A stretch of DNA of 64,000 bases from Candidatus Eremiobacterota bacterium (GTDB lineage: Bacteria; Vulcanimicrobiota; CADAWZ01; Ess09-12): contig JAVHLM010000019.1 in assembly GCA_031082125.1 (NCBI GenBank), positions 87,920-151,919 on the forward strand, given 5' to 3'. A program made the translations under genes and the position numbers. The number at the start of each line of letters is the position of its first letter. Position 1 is the first letter of the stretch. Shown piece by piece: positions 44,653 through 53,011 of the stretch. Under the pieces are notes generated by a model. It was not told the DNA's origin and made no database searches. It saw nothing but the letters and a program-made list of their open reading frames with translations.

Positions 44653-45846
44653 ATGCCAAAATTCTATTTTAAATATCTGGATGAAGAAGATGCCATATAT
44701 GCAGGCGATATTGAAGTGGAAAACAGAGCGTCTGCCCTGGAGACCCTGTGCCTGCAGTATACTCTGATCGAGCTCGTGGAGGAGAAGGAGCCCTTCACTC
44801 TCTTCAAAGAGCCCATAAAAACCCAGGATATAATGATTTTCACGAAACAGCTCTCCACGATGCTGAAAGCAGGGATGTCCCTTGTAAAATCAATTGACAT
44901 AATGGCTCATGACGCAAAAAACATCACCTTGAAAAAAATGCTGCAGAGCACTTCAAAAGGCATTGCGCAGGGGAAGCCGTTATCGGACCTTCTCAAAGAT
45001 TACCCGAGAGAGTTCTCAAAACTCTTTGTCTCACTGGTGGCGGCTGGCGAGGCGAGCGGGCAGCTGCCGCTCATTCTGCAGCGCCTTGCGGTCCATCTCG
45101 AGAACGCCGAGAATATAAAAAAGAAGATCAAGGCCGCCATGTCCTACCCGGTCACCATATTGATAGTCGCCTTCGCGATGTGCTTTTTCATATTTCTGTT
45201 CGGCACGAAGCAGTTTTCTGAAATCTATGCCGGCCTGAACGCCGATCTTCCACCCCTGACGGTGATGTTCATGAGCGCGGCGGATTTCATATCAAAATAC
45301 TGGTATGTGCTGATCATCATCATCGCCGGAATTTTCTATGGCGTGCTCTATTTTCTCAGGACGGAGAAAGGCGCTTATCTCTTTGATGCCACAATCTTGA
45401 AAATCCCCCTTGTGGGGGTGATGCTGAAACAGATCGCGATAACCAATTTCTGCAGAACCCTCGGCACTCTGTATTCAAGCGGGGTGCCGATAGTGCAATC
45501 CCTGGAACTGATATGCGCCAGCATTGACAACAGAGTGGTAGAAAAAGTCGTCCTGAGCGCCCTCAAGAACGTGAAAGAGGGAGAGTCGATCTCAAAACCG
45601 CTGCGCGAAAGCGATATCTTTACCAGCATGTCAATCAGCATGATTGCAAGCGGCGAAGAGTCGGGGACCCTTGAAATAATGCTCGAGGAAATCGCTTCAT
45701 ATTACGAGGGAGAAGTTGACGTGATGATAAAAGCGATGATGGGCATGATGGAGCCGCTTGTCATCCTGGTGGTCGGGGTTTTTGTCGCGGTGCTGATATT
45801 TGCTCTTGCATTCCCGTTATTCAATCTTATCCAGACCATGGGGTAA
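44653..45846 (+). CDS. pilC: Type IV pilus inner-membrane platform protein (PilC/GspF)
   Basis: PilC is the polytopic platform on which PilB and PilT act. The 397-residue protein has two related GspF cytoplasmic domains: FTKQLSTMLKAGMSLVKSID early, and CRTLGTLYSSGVPIVQSLEL later. Membrane helices lie near 168-190, 215-240 and 370-392. The motif VAAGEASGQLPLILQRLA and its second-half counterpart ASGEESGTLEIMLEEIASYY are intact. The ATG at 44653 follows AGAGGTGGGG; the TTG at 44635 is rejected. Pseudopilin genes follow directly. Confidence 0.92.
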   Translation: MPKFYFKYLDEEDAIYAGDIEVENRASALETLCLQYTLIELVEEKEPFTLFKEPIKTQDIMIFTKQLSTMLKAGMSLVKSIDIMAHDAKNITLKKMLQSTSKGIAQGKPLSDLLKDYPREFSKLFVSLVAAGEASGQLPLILQRLAVHLENAENIKKKIKAAMSYPVTILIVAFAMCFFIFLFGTKQFSEIYAGLNADLPPLTVMFMSAADFISKYWYVLIIIIAGIFYGVLYFLRTEKGAYLFDATILKIPLVGVMLKQIAITNFCRTLGTLYSSGVPIVQSLELICASIDNRVVEKVVLSALKNVKEGESISKPLRESDIFTSMSISMIASGEESGTLEIMLEEIASYYEGEVDVMIKAMMGMMEPLVILVVGVFVAVLIFALAFPLFNLIQTMG

Positions 45847-45860
45847 AAGGGGAGGTCCGC

Positions 45861-46256
45861 TTGAAAAGGAATATGAGACGGGGCGCTACCTTGATGGAAT
45901 GCCTTGTTTCTATTTTTATCATCTGCATCGCAGTGTTTTCCGTGATGAAAATAATTCCCGTGACAGGCAGGGCGGCAACGCAGACCGATAACCGTATTAA
46001 CGCTGCTTATTACGCGAAAAGCGTCATTGACGACGTGAGAAAAGCGGGATTTGCGAAAGCGGCGGCGACAAGCGGAACATTCGTCTATTCGGGATTGAAT
46101 GACGGGAAGCCCTTTACTCAGTCATTCAGCTACAAGGCAGATATCTCCCTCCAGGATACCGACAAAAAGCTTATCACGGTGACAATGACCTGGACAGAGT
46201 CAGGAGGCGGCAAGCGACTGGTTCTGCAGACAATTATGGTTGATACGTCAAAATAA
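45861..46256 (+). CDS. Minor pseudopilin (PulG/GspI-like)
   Basis: The 131-residue product starts at a TTG with GGGGAGG 5 nt upstream. Its N terminus has a prepilin leader ending RRGATLMECLVSIFIICIAV; cleavage is expected after Gly, with Glu five residues into the mature protein. The rest is a short soluble domain. The gene begins 14 bp after pilC. Probable minor pseudopilin; the specific class is not clear. Confidence 0.75.
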   Translation: MKRNMRRGATLMECLVSIFIICIAVFSVMKIIPVTGRAATQTDNRINAAYYAKSVIDDVRKAGFAKAAATSGTFVYSGLNDGKPFTQSFSYKADISLQDTDKKLITVTMTWTESGGGKRLVLQTIMVDTSK

Positions 46257-46262
46257 TATCTT

Positions 46263-46886
46263 ATGAGCAAGTGCATGATGAACAGGAAAAGACTTTCCGG
46301 TGCCTTTACCCTGATGGAGCTTCTGATTGTGATGTTTATTATCAGCCTGATATCGGGAATTTTCATCAAGATGATAGTATGCTCCAAAAGAACCTTTCAG
46401 GCGGTTGCTCATCGTTCAGGAACGGGGCTTGATCTTATGGTTTCTGCCTGGAAAATTTCCCAGGATGTCAAGGACAGCAGCATAAAATACCTCTGTGACG
46501 GCTCCACCGGGAATCTGCAGGCCTTCAGTTTCATCTCTGCCCACGATAAAACAGGGAAATATTCACTGAAACCGGACGGCACCCCGAACTGGCAGAAACA
46601 TGTGGTCTATTATATCAATCCGGGAACGTCCACTCTCTTGAGAAAAGAAAATTACGTTGATTTTGCCGCCGATCCCACCCTTTTGAAGCCTTACCGCATT
46701 GACGAGCTGAAAAAAGAGATGAATAGCTCTGGAAGAATGGTCGCCCCGTCGATCAAGTCAGTCAAGCTTGCACCTTCCGCGGGAGGTGAGAATGCGGCGA
46801 GGCTCTTCATAGAAACGGAATCAAAAAATCAGAATGGTACAGTGGACAGGCAGTCAAGAAATTTTACGATATTTATTTATGATTAA
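46263..46886 (+). CDS. Minor pseudopilin (GspJ/PilW-like)
   Basis: The 207-residue product has the prepilin motif SGAFTLMELLIVMFIISLIS, with cleavage after Gly and conserved Glu at position five of the mature chain. The body is a soluble domain with no recognised motif. It starts 6 bp after the previous pseudopilin. The ATG at 46263 has only a weak ribosome-binding site, which suggests coupling to the upstream gene; an ATG a few codons later is also possible. Confidence 0.78.
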   Translation: MSKCMMNRKRLSGAFTLMELLIVMFIISLISGIFIKMIVCSKRTFQAVAHRSGTGLDLMVSAWKISQDVKDSSIKYLCDGSTGNLQAFSFISAHDKTGKYSLKPDGTPNWQKHVVYYINPGTSTLLRKENYVDFAADPTLLKPYRIDELKKEMNSSGRMVAPSIKSVKLAPSAGGENAARLFIETESKNQNGTVDRQSRNFTIFIYD

Positions 46887-46906
46887 ATCTTTTGGAGCAG
46901 TGATCC

Positions 46907-47968
46907 GTGATACTTAACGGGAAGAAAGGCTTCATACTGCTTTTGACCATAGTGAGCGTGGTGACGTTATTCACTTTTGCCACCCTGCTTGTAAAAATAT
47001 ATGTGTCAATGAAAGCCGGCGTGCAAAGGGGGGAGAATCTTGTATTAGCCGAGCAGGCATCGATTGCGGGCATTGAAGACGCCGTGTATCAGTTAAAGAA
47101 AAATGCCGCGTGGAAACAAGGTTTTGACAGGACTGCGCTGCCGGGAAACGGGGCGACCTATTCAATGACCTTTGACGGCACACAGAAATCCGCTCCTTAT
47201 TCCACGAACAACCTCGCCAATACTTCTCCGGTCAGCGGATGGAATGGGACCTCCGTCCTGGCACACGGCGCGCACCTTGTCTCAACGGGAAAATACGGCC
47301 AGGCGACATGTACAAGCGAGGCAATTATCGTGCTGGCAAGCGACCTGTTCTTTGACAACTTTCCAAGCAACGGCACTTATCCTGACACATGGTCCGACTA
47401 TTTGGGCAAGAATTTCAGGGTCACCAACGGGGTGTTCTATGTGGGAAATCCCAGCAACAACACCGACGAGCACCGGTGTTTTGCCGGCTCAAAAGACTGG
47501 AATACTTATTCGGTGAATTTGAAGGTGACGCTCCGCAGCAAGAAGGGAACGGGGAACCTGGGCTACGGGATATACTTCAGAACTGCCGCCGCGGATCCGC
47601 TGGACACTTATGTTTTCCAGTATGATCCGGGCTATTGCGCGAGCCAGGGAGGCTCTTTTCTCATCAGGGCCGTAAAACAGGGGCTGGAACAGGAGCCGAT
47701 TGCGGTGGTGACCCGAGATTCCACTGGCTTCTCCGGTCCTGCGGGCTGGTGGTTCAATACGGAGAGAAGAGTGCGCATCGACGTGGCTGACAATCATTTC
47801 ACCGTTTCCATAGACGATATCAGGGTGCTGGACGCGACGGACATCCAGAACCTATTCCCTGCGGGGCGGATCGGCTTCCGCCTGTGGGGCAGCGGGAACG
47901 CGGAGATAACGGAAGTGAAGGTAACGGGCGGCGGAGGCGCCACGATACAATACAAGGCGAGATACTAG
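46907..47968 (+). CDS. PilX/GspK-like pseudopilin with C-terminal concanavalin-like domain
   Basis: The 353-residue product starts at GTG. It has an N-terminal segment KGFILLLTIVSVVTLFTFAT typical of PilX/GspK-like proteins, in which Gly precedes the hydrophobic helix. The helical stalk contains VLAEQASIAGIEDAVYQLKK. From about residue 145 the sequence changes to a beta-rich domain (LFFDNFPSNGTYPDTWSDY, YGIYFRTAAADPLDTY, GRIGFRLWGSGNAEI) resembling LamG/DUF1080-like concanavalin folds that bind sugars. Such a fusion would put a possible adhesin at a pilus tip. The fold call is from pattern only. Confidence 0.68.
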   Translation: MILNGKKGFILLLTIVSVVTLFTFATLLVKIYVSMKAGVQRGENLVLAEQASIAGIEDAVYQLKKNAAWKQGFDRTALPGNGATYSMTFDGTQKSAPYSTNNLANTSPVSGWNGTSVLAHGAHLVSTGKYGQATCTSEAIIVLASDLFFDNFPSNGTYPDTWSDYLGKNFRVTNGVFYVGNPSNNTDEHRCFAGSKDWNTYSVNLKVTLRSKKGTGNLGYGIYFRTAAADPLDTYVFQYDPGYCASQGGSFLIRAVKQGLEQEPIAVVTRDSTGFSGPAGWWFNTERRVRIDVADNHFTVSIDDIRVLDATDIQNLFPAGRIGFRLWGSGNAEITEVKVTGGGGATIQYKARY

Positions 47969-48005
47969 GATACCACGGGCTCACGCGGTAAGAGGGAGGC
48001 CGGCA

Positions 48006-48509
48006 ATGTGGCGCATTGAGCATATTCCATCAGAGAGTGAATCCAGGGTTCAGGCGAATCCGCTGGCTGCCCTGGGTGCTCTTGTTTTTGTCGGGTGTAT
48101 TATCATGGCCCTGGTGATTAAGGCTGCCGATGCGGTCCGACTGGTGTGGCTGTTAAGCGGTATGGCCGGTTTTGGCCTCAGCCTTTTAGCCGGCTGGTAT
48201 AAAGCGCGGCAGGAGCGCAGGAGCTGGATCAGGCTCAAGGCCAGATGCATTGACCGGGAATGGCATTCTGTCCGTGTCCCCAAAGGGACGACCTGGACTT
48301 TCCGCATCCTTTGCGAGTTTACCCTCGAGGGGAGGCACTATAAGGCCACCCCGGTGTACTGGACCACTTTCATCTCGGAAAAGGCATTGACAGACTTCCT
48401 GGAAAAGGTGATCGCGCCCGACGGGACCTGTGAGCTGTATGTCAATCCCAAAGATCCCCTGCAGGTGGAACTGGTGGGTAAGGATATAAAGGATCTCCTG
48501 CTGAACTGA
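48006..48509 (+). CDS. Two-helix membrane protein, DUF3592-like
   Basis: The 167-residue product has two hydrophobic helices (about 20-38 and 45-64). A soluble beta-rich domain follows: KARCIDREWHSVRVPKG, CEFTLEGRHYKATPVYW, CELYVNPKDPLQVELV. This layout, including the YVNPKDP element, resembles DUF3592 proteins, whose role is unknown. The start has GAGGGAGG 6 nt upstream. It lies 37 bp after the pilus genes on the same strand. Confidence 0.65.
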   Translation: MWRIEHIPSESESRVQANPLAALGALVFVGCIIMALVIKAADAVRLVWLLSGMAGFGLSLLAGWYKARQERRSWIRLKARCIDREWHSVRVPKGTTWTFRILCEFTLEGRHYKATPVYWTTFISEKALTDFLEKVIAPDGTCELYVNPKDPLQVELVGKDIKDLLLN

Positions 48510-48527
48510 CCTGTTCTGCACCTCTGA

Positions 48528-48674
48528 TCAGAACTCATCGGTGCCGATCTCAAGTAAACGGGCTATCTCCTCGCGGGGCATCCCCGCTGCCAGAAGTTTC
48601 TGAGCGGCTTCAACCTTCATCTCCTGGCGGCCTTTCTGCAAGCCCTGCTGCAAGCCTGCCTCCATGCCTTTGTG
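48528..48674 (-). pseudogene. C-terminal fragment of an Rpn-type nuclease gene split by a transposon
   Basis: The fragment encodes GMEAGLQQGLQKGRQEMKVE and then LLAAGMPREEIARLLEIGTDEF. This is the tail typical of Rpn/PD-(D/E)XK nuclease-family transposase proteins, which carry EKGxxKGxQ repeats. Its upstream end is the 7-bp target duplication of the adjoining transposon. The matching N-proximal fragment lies at 52279-52687. Confidence 0.85.
48668..48674. repeat. Left target-site duplication of the transposon
   Basis: CTTTGTG directly abuts the left terminal inverted repeat and is repeated at 52279-52285 after the right one. Confidence 0.85.
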
Positions 48675-48685
48675 TGTCCAATCCC
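48675..48685 (+). repeat. Left terminal inverted repeat of the transposon
   Basis: TGTCCAATCCC at the left end is the exact reverse complement of 52268-52278. A related AGTCCCACC lies just inside and may be part of a transposase-binding region. Confidence 0.9.
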
Positions 48686-48766
48686 CCGCATGAGTCCCAC
48701 CCCGGAAGCCTTTCATCCCATCTCCGATTAACAGGTTTCCCATTCCCTTATCGTTAATCTCCTGAG

Positions 48767-49480
48767 ATGGATTTCTTTCCTTCGCTTGTTGATCTTCTCC
48801 GCCATTCCTCATGTACCTTTGAAACTGGCACTTTTTGTTACGTTGATGGCTGCTATGTCTTTGATTCTCATCCACCCCAGGCCGACTTCTGTTGCGCTTC
48901 AGTGATATTGGACAGAGGACGGCTCTTCCATCGCCATGGACATTATCCGAGGAGGCTCGACACCATGGTGCAGGGCCACCTCTCAAAGATCACTCTATGG
49001 AACCTGCGTTGGAAATGTCCTTTTTGTGACAAGACCTTCAGCATGACACCGCCGAATGTGTTGTATCGCCAGCGCGCCTGCGTCTTTGTCATATATCTTC
49101 TGGCGTTTCTTTATCTGAATTCCTCCGGTGGCATTGATACCTGTTACCCGCCCGAGCTGGATGTCGTAAGAGAGCGAGCACAGCTTCGGCGATATTATCG
49201 GCATTTCAGACAGACCGCCCAGATAACACAGCAATCAATAAGGGAGGCGATAGTACAAAGGGTCGGGCCCGAGGACTATGAGCGAATGACTCTTTCGGGG
49301 TTATCACCGCCAGAATCGCTTCTCAAATGTCGGGATTCCCATTCTTACCAGGTCTGGGAATCTTTGCATCTGCTGGAAATCAGCTCTCGTTTTCTCTGCG
49401 TACCAACAGCTCTGCTCCTGTCCTGGGCCCGTGAACGCGCCACCCTGCTAAGAAGGCCGTTCCTCACACAACTTCGATAG
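48767..49480 (+). CDS. DUF6431-like zinc-binding protein of the transposon
   Basis: The 237-residue product has Cys pairs and a short motif set: CYVFDSHPPQADFCC, HRHGHYPRRL, then LRWKCPFCDKTFSMTPPNVLYRQR. The His/Arg segment followed by a WxCPxCxxTFS ribbon is the DUF6431 pattern, often next to transposases of this type. It probably binds DNA or guides target choice, but no function is established. The start is uncertain; the ATG at 48767 lacks a good ribosome-binding site. It ends 147 bp before the transposase gene. Confidence 0.65.
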   Translation: MDFFPSLVDLLRHSSCTFETGTFCYVDGCYVFDSHPPQADFCCASVILDRGRLFHRHGHYPRRLDTMVQGHLSKITLWNLRWKCPFCDKTFSMTPPNVLYRQRACVFVIYLLAFLYLNSSGGIDTCYPPELDVVRERAQLRRYYRHFRQTAQITQQSIREAIVQRVGPEDYERMTLSGLSPPESLLKCRDSHSYQVWESLHLLEISSRFLCVPTALLLSWARERATLLRRPFLTQLR

Positions 49481-49627
49481 CGAATCTCCTGTTCCTCTGT
49501 GAACTGCAGGTGGGATCTTTTTTCTTTTTGCCCTTCATCTGTCCATCGCGATCCCACAGGGAATGATCTCGATGGCCCGGCTCCCTCCTTCTATACTTGA
49601 AAGTACTATGAAAGGAGGAACAATACT

Positions 49628-51181
49628 ATGGAAAATGATTACACGACATCAAAAGCGCTCTTCCGGTTCCAGATCATCAGTCCCCTGCTCGCCCTTGATC
49701 TTCGCAGGGGCGAGCACATGGCCATGTACGCCACCCTGTCCGGGAAGGAATGGCCGGCTCCCGATGGCTCGATGGTCAAAGTGAGCCCTGAAACCATCAG
49801 GCTCTGGCTTCGACTGTATCGAAAGTATGGACTTGATGGCTTGAAAGATGCACCGCGGCATCAGCGGGGCACTTCTCTTCCCGGGAACCTGGTGCATCTG
49901 GCCTGCCAGCTGAAGAAAGAAGTGCCGGCGCGGTCAATCAACAAAATCATCCGTATCATGGAGGAGATGGATATGGCGCCGAGGGGTCTCCTGCGGCGCT
50001 CAACGCTGCATCGGGTTCTGAAGAAAGCCGGGTGTTCCGCGCGAAAGCTCCAGCTCCCCGACAGAAAAGACCTGGCCCGATGGCAGGCTGACTATGCCAA
50101 TGACCTCTGGCAGGCAGACATGCTTGAGGGGCCATGGCTTCCTGACCCCGATAATCCTTCACGAAAGAGGAAAACGCGGCTTTTTGCGTTCATTGATGAT
50201 GCCTCACGGCTGGCCCTTGCGGGGCGGTTTTTCTTTGTGCAGAATCTTCCCGCGCTTGAGCTGGTATTCAAGCGTTCCATTCAGCGTTACGGATGTCCCA
50301 GGCGTTGTTACTATGATAATGGAGGCGTTTTCCGCTCATCCCATATGAAGATGATATGCGGTGAAATGGGTATTGACACACCAATATTCACAAAGCCCTA
50401 CAGACCAATGGGTCATGGCAAAATTGAGGCTTTTAACCGTTTCTGTGTATCAGATTTCATTGCAGAAGTCCCTGTATCCTCCATAACCACGCTTGAAAAG
50501 CTGAACGAAGCATTTGAGCTATGGCTTGAGCGTGATTACAACTCCCGCCATCACAGCGAGTTGGGCTGCTCTCCCATTGAGCGGTGGCATCGTGACATTG
50601 AAAGAATTCGTTATGCTGATGAAGAAAAGCTCCGAAAAGCTTTTCTCTGGCGGGAAGAGAGGCGCGTGGACAAGTGCGGCATGATCAGCCTCTTCGGCAC
50701 TGCCTATCGTGTCTCTCCCCAGTTTATACAAAAGAAAGTCGAGGTCCGCTACAACCCCGAGTTTCTCGAACTGGTTGAGATTTGGAACAACGGGCAATTT
50801 CTCGAGCGTGTCGCACCCTACCTCTTGCAATGCCATCGTCCGGAGAAAGCGGAACTTCCGGAGAACTCCACAAAGCCGCCTGACAAAACCACTGATTACC
50901 TGGGATTTCTTCTCAACACTTATGGGAAGAACGCAGAATGCGAAACGGTGCCGGAGCTCTTTGCCTTTGAAGAGCAGAATTGCGCCGCTTTTCTTGACCT
51001 GTTCAAAGAGCACGCGCCCCCATCGGTGTATGAAGAGGATGAATTGAGGCGCTTCTGGATGCGCTACGGCCCGATAAATCTTGAAGAAGTGCACGCGCTC
51101 CTGGATGATCCGACCCTGAAAGAGCATCCCTATCATCATATCCTTTCATACCTCCACATATTGAAGGGAGGTCGGCCATAA
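49628..51181 (+). CDS. DDE (integrase-core) transposase
   Basis: The 517-residue transposase has an N-terminal helix-turn-helix region (SPETIRLWLRLYRKYGLDGL). The RNase H-fold core has its three acids in LWQADMLEGPW (Asp), CYYDNGGVF (Asp) and PMGHGKIEAFNRF (Glu). A Mu-type C-terminal beta domain follows (GMISLFGTAYRVSPQFIQKK). The start has AGGAGG 9 nt upstream. Its stop codon overlaps the ATPase start by one base (TAATG), so the two are coupled. Length and domain order fit TniA/IS481-like transposases that need a partner ATPase. It appears intact. Confidence 0.92.
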   Translation: MENDYTTSKALFRFQIISPLLALDLRRGEHMAMYATLSGKEWPAPDGSMVKVSPETIRLWLRLYRKYGLDGLKDAPRHQRGTSLPGNLVHLACQLKKEVPARSINKIIRIMEEMDMAPRGLLRRSTLHRVLKKAGCSARKLQLPDRKDLARWQADYANDLWQADMLEGPWLPDPDNPSRKRKTRLFAFIDDASRLALAGRFFFVQNLPALELVFKRSIQRYGCPRRCYYDNGGVFRSSHMKMICGEMGIDTPIFTKPYRPMGHGKIEAFNRFCVSDFIAEVPVSSITTLEKLNEAFELWLERDYNSRHHSELGCSPIERWHRDIERIRYADEEKLRKAFLWREERRVDKCGMISLFGTAYRVSPQFIQKKVEVRYNPEFLELVEIWNNGQFLERVAPYLLQCHRPEKAELPENSTKPPDKTTDYLGFLLNTYGKNAECETVPELFAFEEQNCAAFLDLFKEHAPPSVYEEDELRRFWMRYGPINLEEVHALLDDPTLKEHPYHHILSYLHILKGGRP

Positions 51182-52068
51182 TGTCCACCGAGCAGAGCAC
51201 GGTACAGGCACCTGTGGAACCCAAGGAAACCTCCATGGCCAGCCTGAAACAGTGGTTCAAGCTTCAAAAACTCCCCTTTACCAAATACATCTGGGCATCA
51301 AAGATGTTTCCCTCCAAGAGCCAGCAGGAGCTTATCATTGGTCTTCGGTACAGCATTGAAATCAAGGGTATTTCCGTCATCCTGGGCCTCCAGGGCGTGG
51401 GCAAAAGCATCACGCTGCGGCGCTTCAAGGAAGATCTCTCTCCCCAGGAGTATCAGGTCTTTTATCTCTGGAACACAAGAAGCTCACCCCAAGGCTTTCT
51501 GAGGAGCCTGTGCAGGGTCTTTCAGCTTCAGCCATCAGCCTTTATCGCTGACATGTTTGACGCACTGAGCTCCCATCTTTTCTCCCTTGAATCAAACCTG
51601 GGGAAGCACCCGATCATCATCTTTGATGACTGCGACCACCTTTCCCGCGATGTTCTTGAATACCTGCGGCTTCTTATGAACTTTCAGATGGATTCAGAAG
51701 AGCACTTCTCGATAATCCTCTGCGGGACCGAGGTGCTTCAGGCCCATTTGAAGGAGCAGCCCAACATAGCCTTTCGCCAGCGCGTCACCTACTGCCAGAC
51801 ACTGCGTCCTTTCACCGCGGGCGATACCAGGGCATATATCACCTATCACCTGCAGCGGGTCGATGCCCCGCCAGAGCTTTTCACCGATGGCGCGGTAAAA
51901 TTGATCTTCCAGTATTCACGGGGATATCCGCGTGTCATCAACCAAGTAGCGCTTCAATCACTGATCCAGGCAGCGGTATTCAAGAAGGAGATCGTTGACG
52001 AGCATCTGATAAAACGGCACGTGCTGCCCAATCTGCTCAATGATTTCGCAGAAGAGGCTCCCAAGTAA
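51181..52068 (+). CDS. ExeA/TniB-like AAA ATPase of the transposon
   Basis: The 295-residue ATPase has Walker A ILGLQGVGKSITLRR near 70 and Walker B PIIIFDDCDHLSRD near 140. Sensor ILCGTEVLQAHLKEQ and the RVTYCQTLRPFT region follow. It begins FKLQKLPFTKYIWASK, as in ExeA-type ATPases. In related transposons this partner activates the transposase and selects targets. It is the last gene of the element, ending 210 bp before the right end. Confidence 0.88.
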   Translation: MSTEQSTVQAPVEPKETSMASLKQWFKLQKLPFTKYIWASKMFPSKSQQELIIGLRYSIEIKGISVILGLQGVGKSITLRRFKEDLSPQEYQVFYLWNTRSSPQGFLRSLCRVFQLQPSAFIADMFDALSSHLFSLESNLGKHPIIIFDDCDHLSRDVLEYLRLLMNFQMDSEEHFSIILCGTEVLQAHLKEQPNIAFRQRVTYCQTLRPFTAGDTRAYITYHLQRVDAPPELFTDGAVKLIFQYSRGYPRVINQVALQSLIQAAVFKKEIVDEHLIKRHVLPNLLNDFAEEAPK

Positions 52069-52267
52069 TCGGGAATGAAGCCCGGGAAATCTCTGGCATC
52101 CATAGGCGGGATGGCTTTGCCATCCCCTCTTTCTTTCCCTGAAATGTCCCGGATAACTCGTCACAATTCAGAATTTTATCCCCATGCACGCAAGGGATCC
52201 AGAAAAACGCCTGATCTCATAAAAATTACCGGTAAATTTAGCTGGGATTCTCCTGGGAAAGATAGGT

Positions 52268-52278
52268 GGGATTGGACA
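52268..52278 (-). repeat. Right terminal inverted repeat of the transposon
   Basis: GGGATTGGACA is the exact reverse complement of the left end at 48675-48685. The right target duplication CTTTGTG follows at 52279-52285. Confidence 0.9.
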
Positions 52279-52687
52279 CTTTGTGCTCTGCCTCTTTCAT
52301 CCACGTGGCATGATCATGCTCCGCCTTCTCCCGAAAATCCATCAGTGCCTTCAGCCTCGCATCGGCCTTCGACTTCCTGTATGCCTCGACTGCCATCGCT
52401 ATCCCCTCCTCCCCGGCAAGCTCCGGGGGAAGCTCTCTCTCCATTGTAGCATAATGCTCGCTGAATTTCAAAAGGTGGAGCCAGCGCTCAAGCGGAGTGG
52501 AAAGCTCTCTCACGGGCCGGTCCTTGAACTTTCCAAGCTCGATGAAGTGGACCTCCAGCGTCTCAGGGAGCTCATCCTGATCATGGATCTCCAGAAAACG
52601 ATAGATACTTGAATATGAGATCGTTGAGAAGGCTGTAACACTCCATAAGGGCTCCCTCCTTCGGCTGCTGAGAAGATCATACCGCAA
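52279..52687 (-). pseudogene. N-proximal fragment of the split Rpn-type nuclease gene, itself 5'-truncated
   Basis: The fragment encodes FLEIHDQDELPETLEVHFIE, then PLERWLHLLKFSEHYATMER, and ends ATWMKEAEHK at the transposon. These are central and late segments of PD-(D/E)XK/Rpn-family proteins. The nuclease domain that should precede them (over 100 residues) is missing, and the frame instead starts inside array module R1. The gene was therefore broken twice: at its 5' end next to the array, and by the transposon. Joined to 48528-48674, it reads through HKGMEAGLQQG without error. Confidence 0.82.
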
Positions 52688-52758
52688 GGATGTTGCCCTG
52701 GTATTGCCTGATTATTTCATTCCCTCGAATTATGTAAACTTTTCGTGCGGTGTGTCGG
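52675..52758 (-). repeat. Array module R1 (84 bp, type A)
   Basis: This 84-bp module runs on the minus strand from TCACGAAAAG-like to TATGATC. It is shared with R2-R7 and overlaps the 5' end of the Rpn remnant. Type A copies read TTGCCTGATTATTTCATT on the plus strand, and the minus strand offers TTTACA, 16 bp, AATAAT as a possible promoter. Confidence 0.85.
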
Positions 52759-52792
52759 GAGGCCAGGGGTTTGTGATTGTTATGTGGTGCGC

Positions 52793-52996
52793 TTATGCAG
52801 TCTTTCTTTGTTTGGCTTCTACCATCGTTTTCAGTTCGTAGTAATATGCCCAGGCTTTACTTTCATCATGCGTTCGTTTATAATCGGTTTTTGCGCCGAG
52901 TATGATACACATATCAACTATTTCATCGATTGGAGGAAAATTCGCATAAAATTTATCTATTTCATCAACTTCCGTAGGATCGGTATAGTCAGCCAT
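52793..52996 (-). CDS. 67-aa partner protein, copy 1 (unknown family)
   Basis: The product is an acidic small protein starting MADYTDPTEVDEIDKFYANF and ending AWAYYYELKTMVEAKQRKTA. It is homologous to the small proteins at 54156, 55152 and 57685. It lies 15 bp downstream of the large protein of unit 1, so they are probably cotranscribed. No helix-turn-helix or ribbon-helix-helix pattern is visible. It could be an antidote, an adaptor or a subunit. The start ATG at 52996 has GAGGTGAGG upstream. This is the most diverged copy. Confidence 0.7.
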   Translation of the reverse strand: MADYTDPTEVDEIDKFYANFPPIDEIVDMCIILGAKTDYKRTHDESKAWAYYYELKTMVEAKQRKTA

Positions 52997-53011
52997 AATC
53001 CTCACCTCATT

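Larger units (their letters stand above)
48675..52278 (+). mobile_element. 3604-bp transposon with DUF6431-like protein, DDE transposase and AAA ATPase
   Basis: The element has 11-bp terminal inverted repeats TGTCCAATCCC, with outer ends TG...CA, and a 7-bp target duplication. Removing it and one duplication copy rejoins a host gene in frame, so both boundaries are certain to the base. It carries three plus-strand genes: a DUF6431-like zinc protein, an integrase-core transposase and an ExeA/TniB-like ATPase. The pairing of a DDE transposase with an AAA ATPase recalls IS21, Tn7 and Tn5053 relatives. All three genes look intact. Confidence 0.93.
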
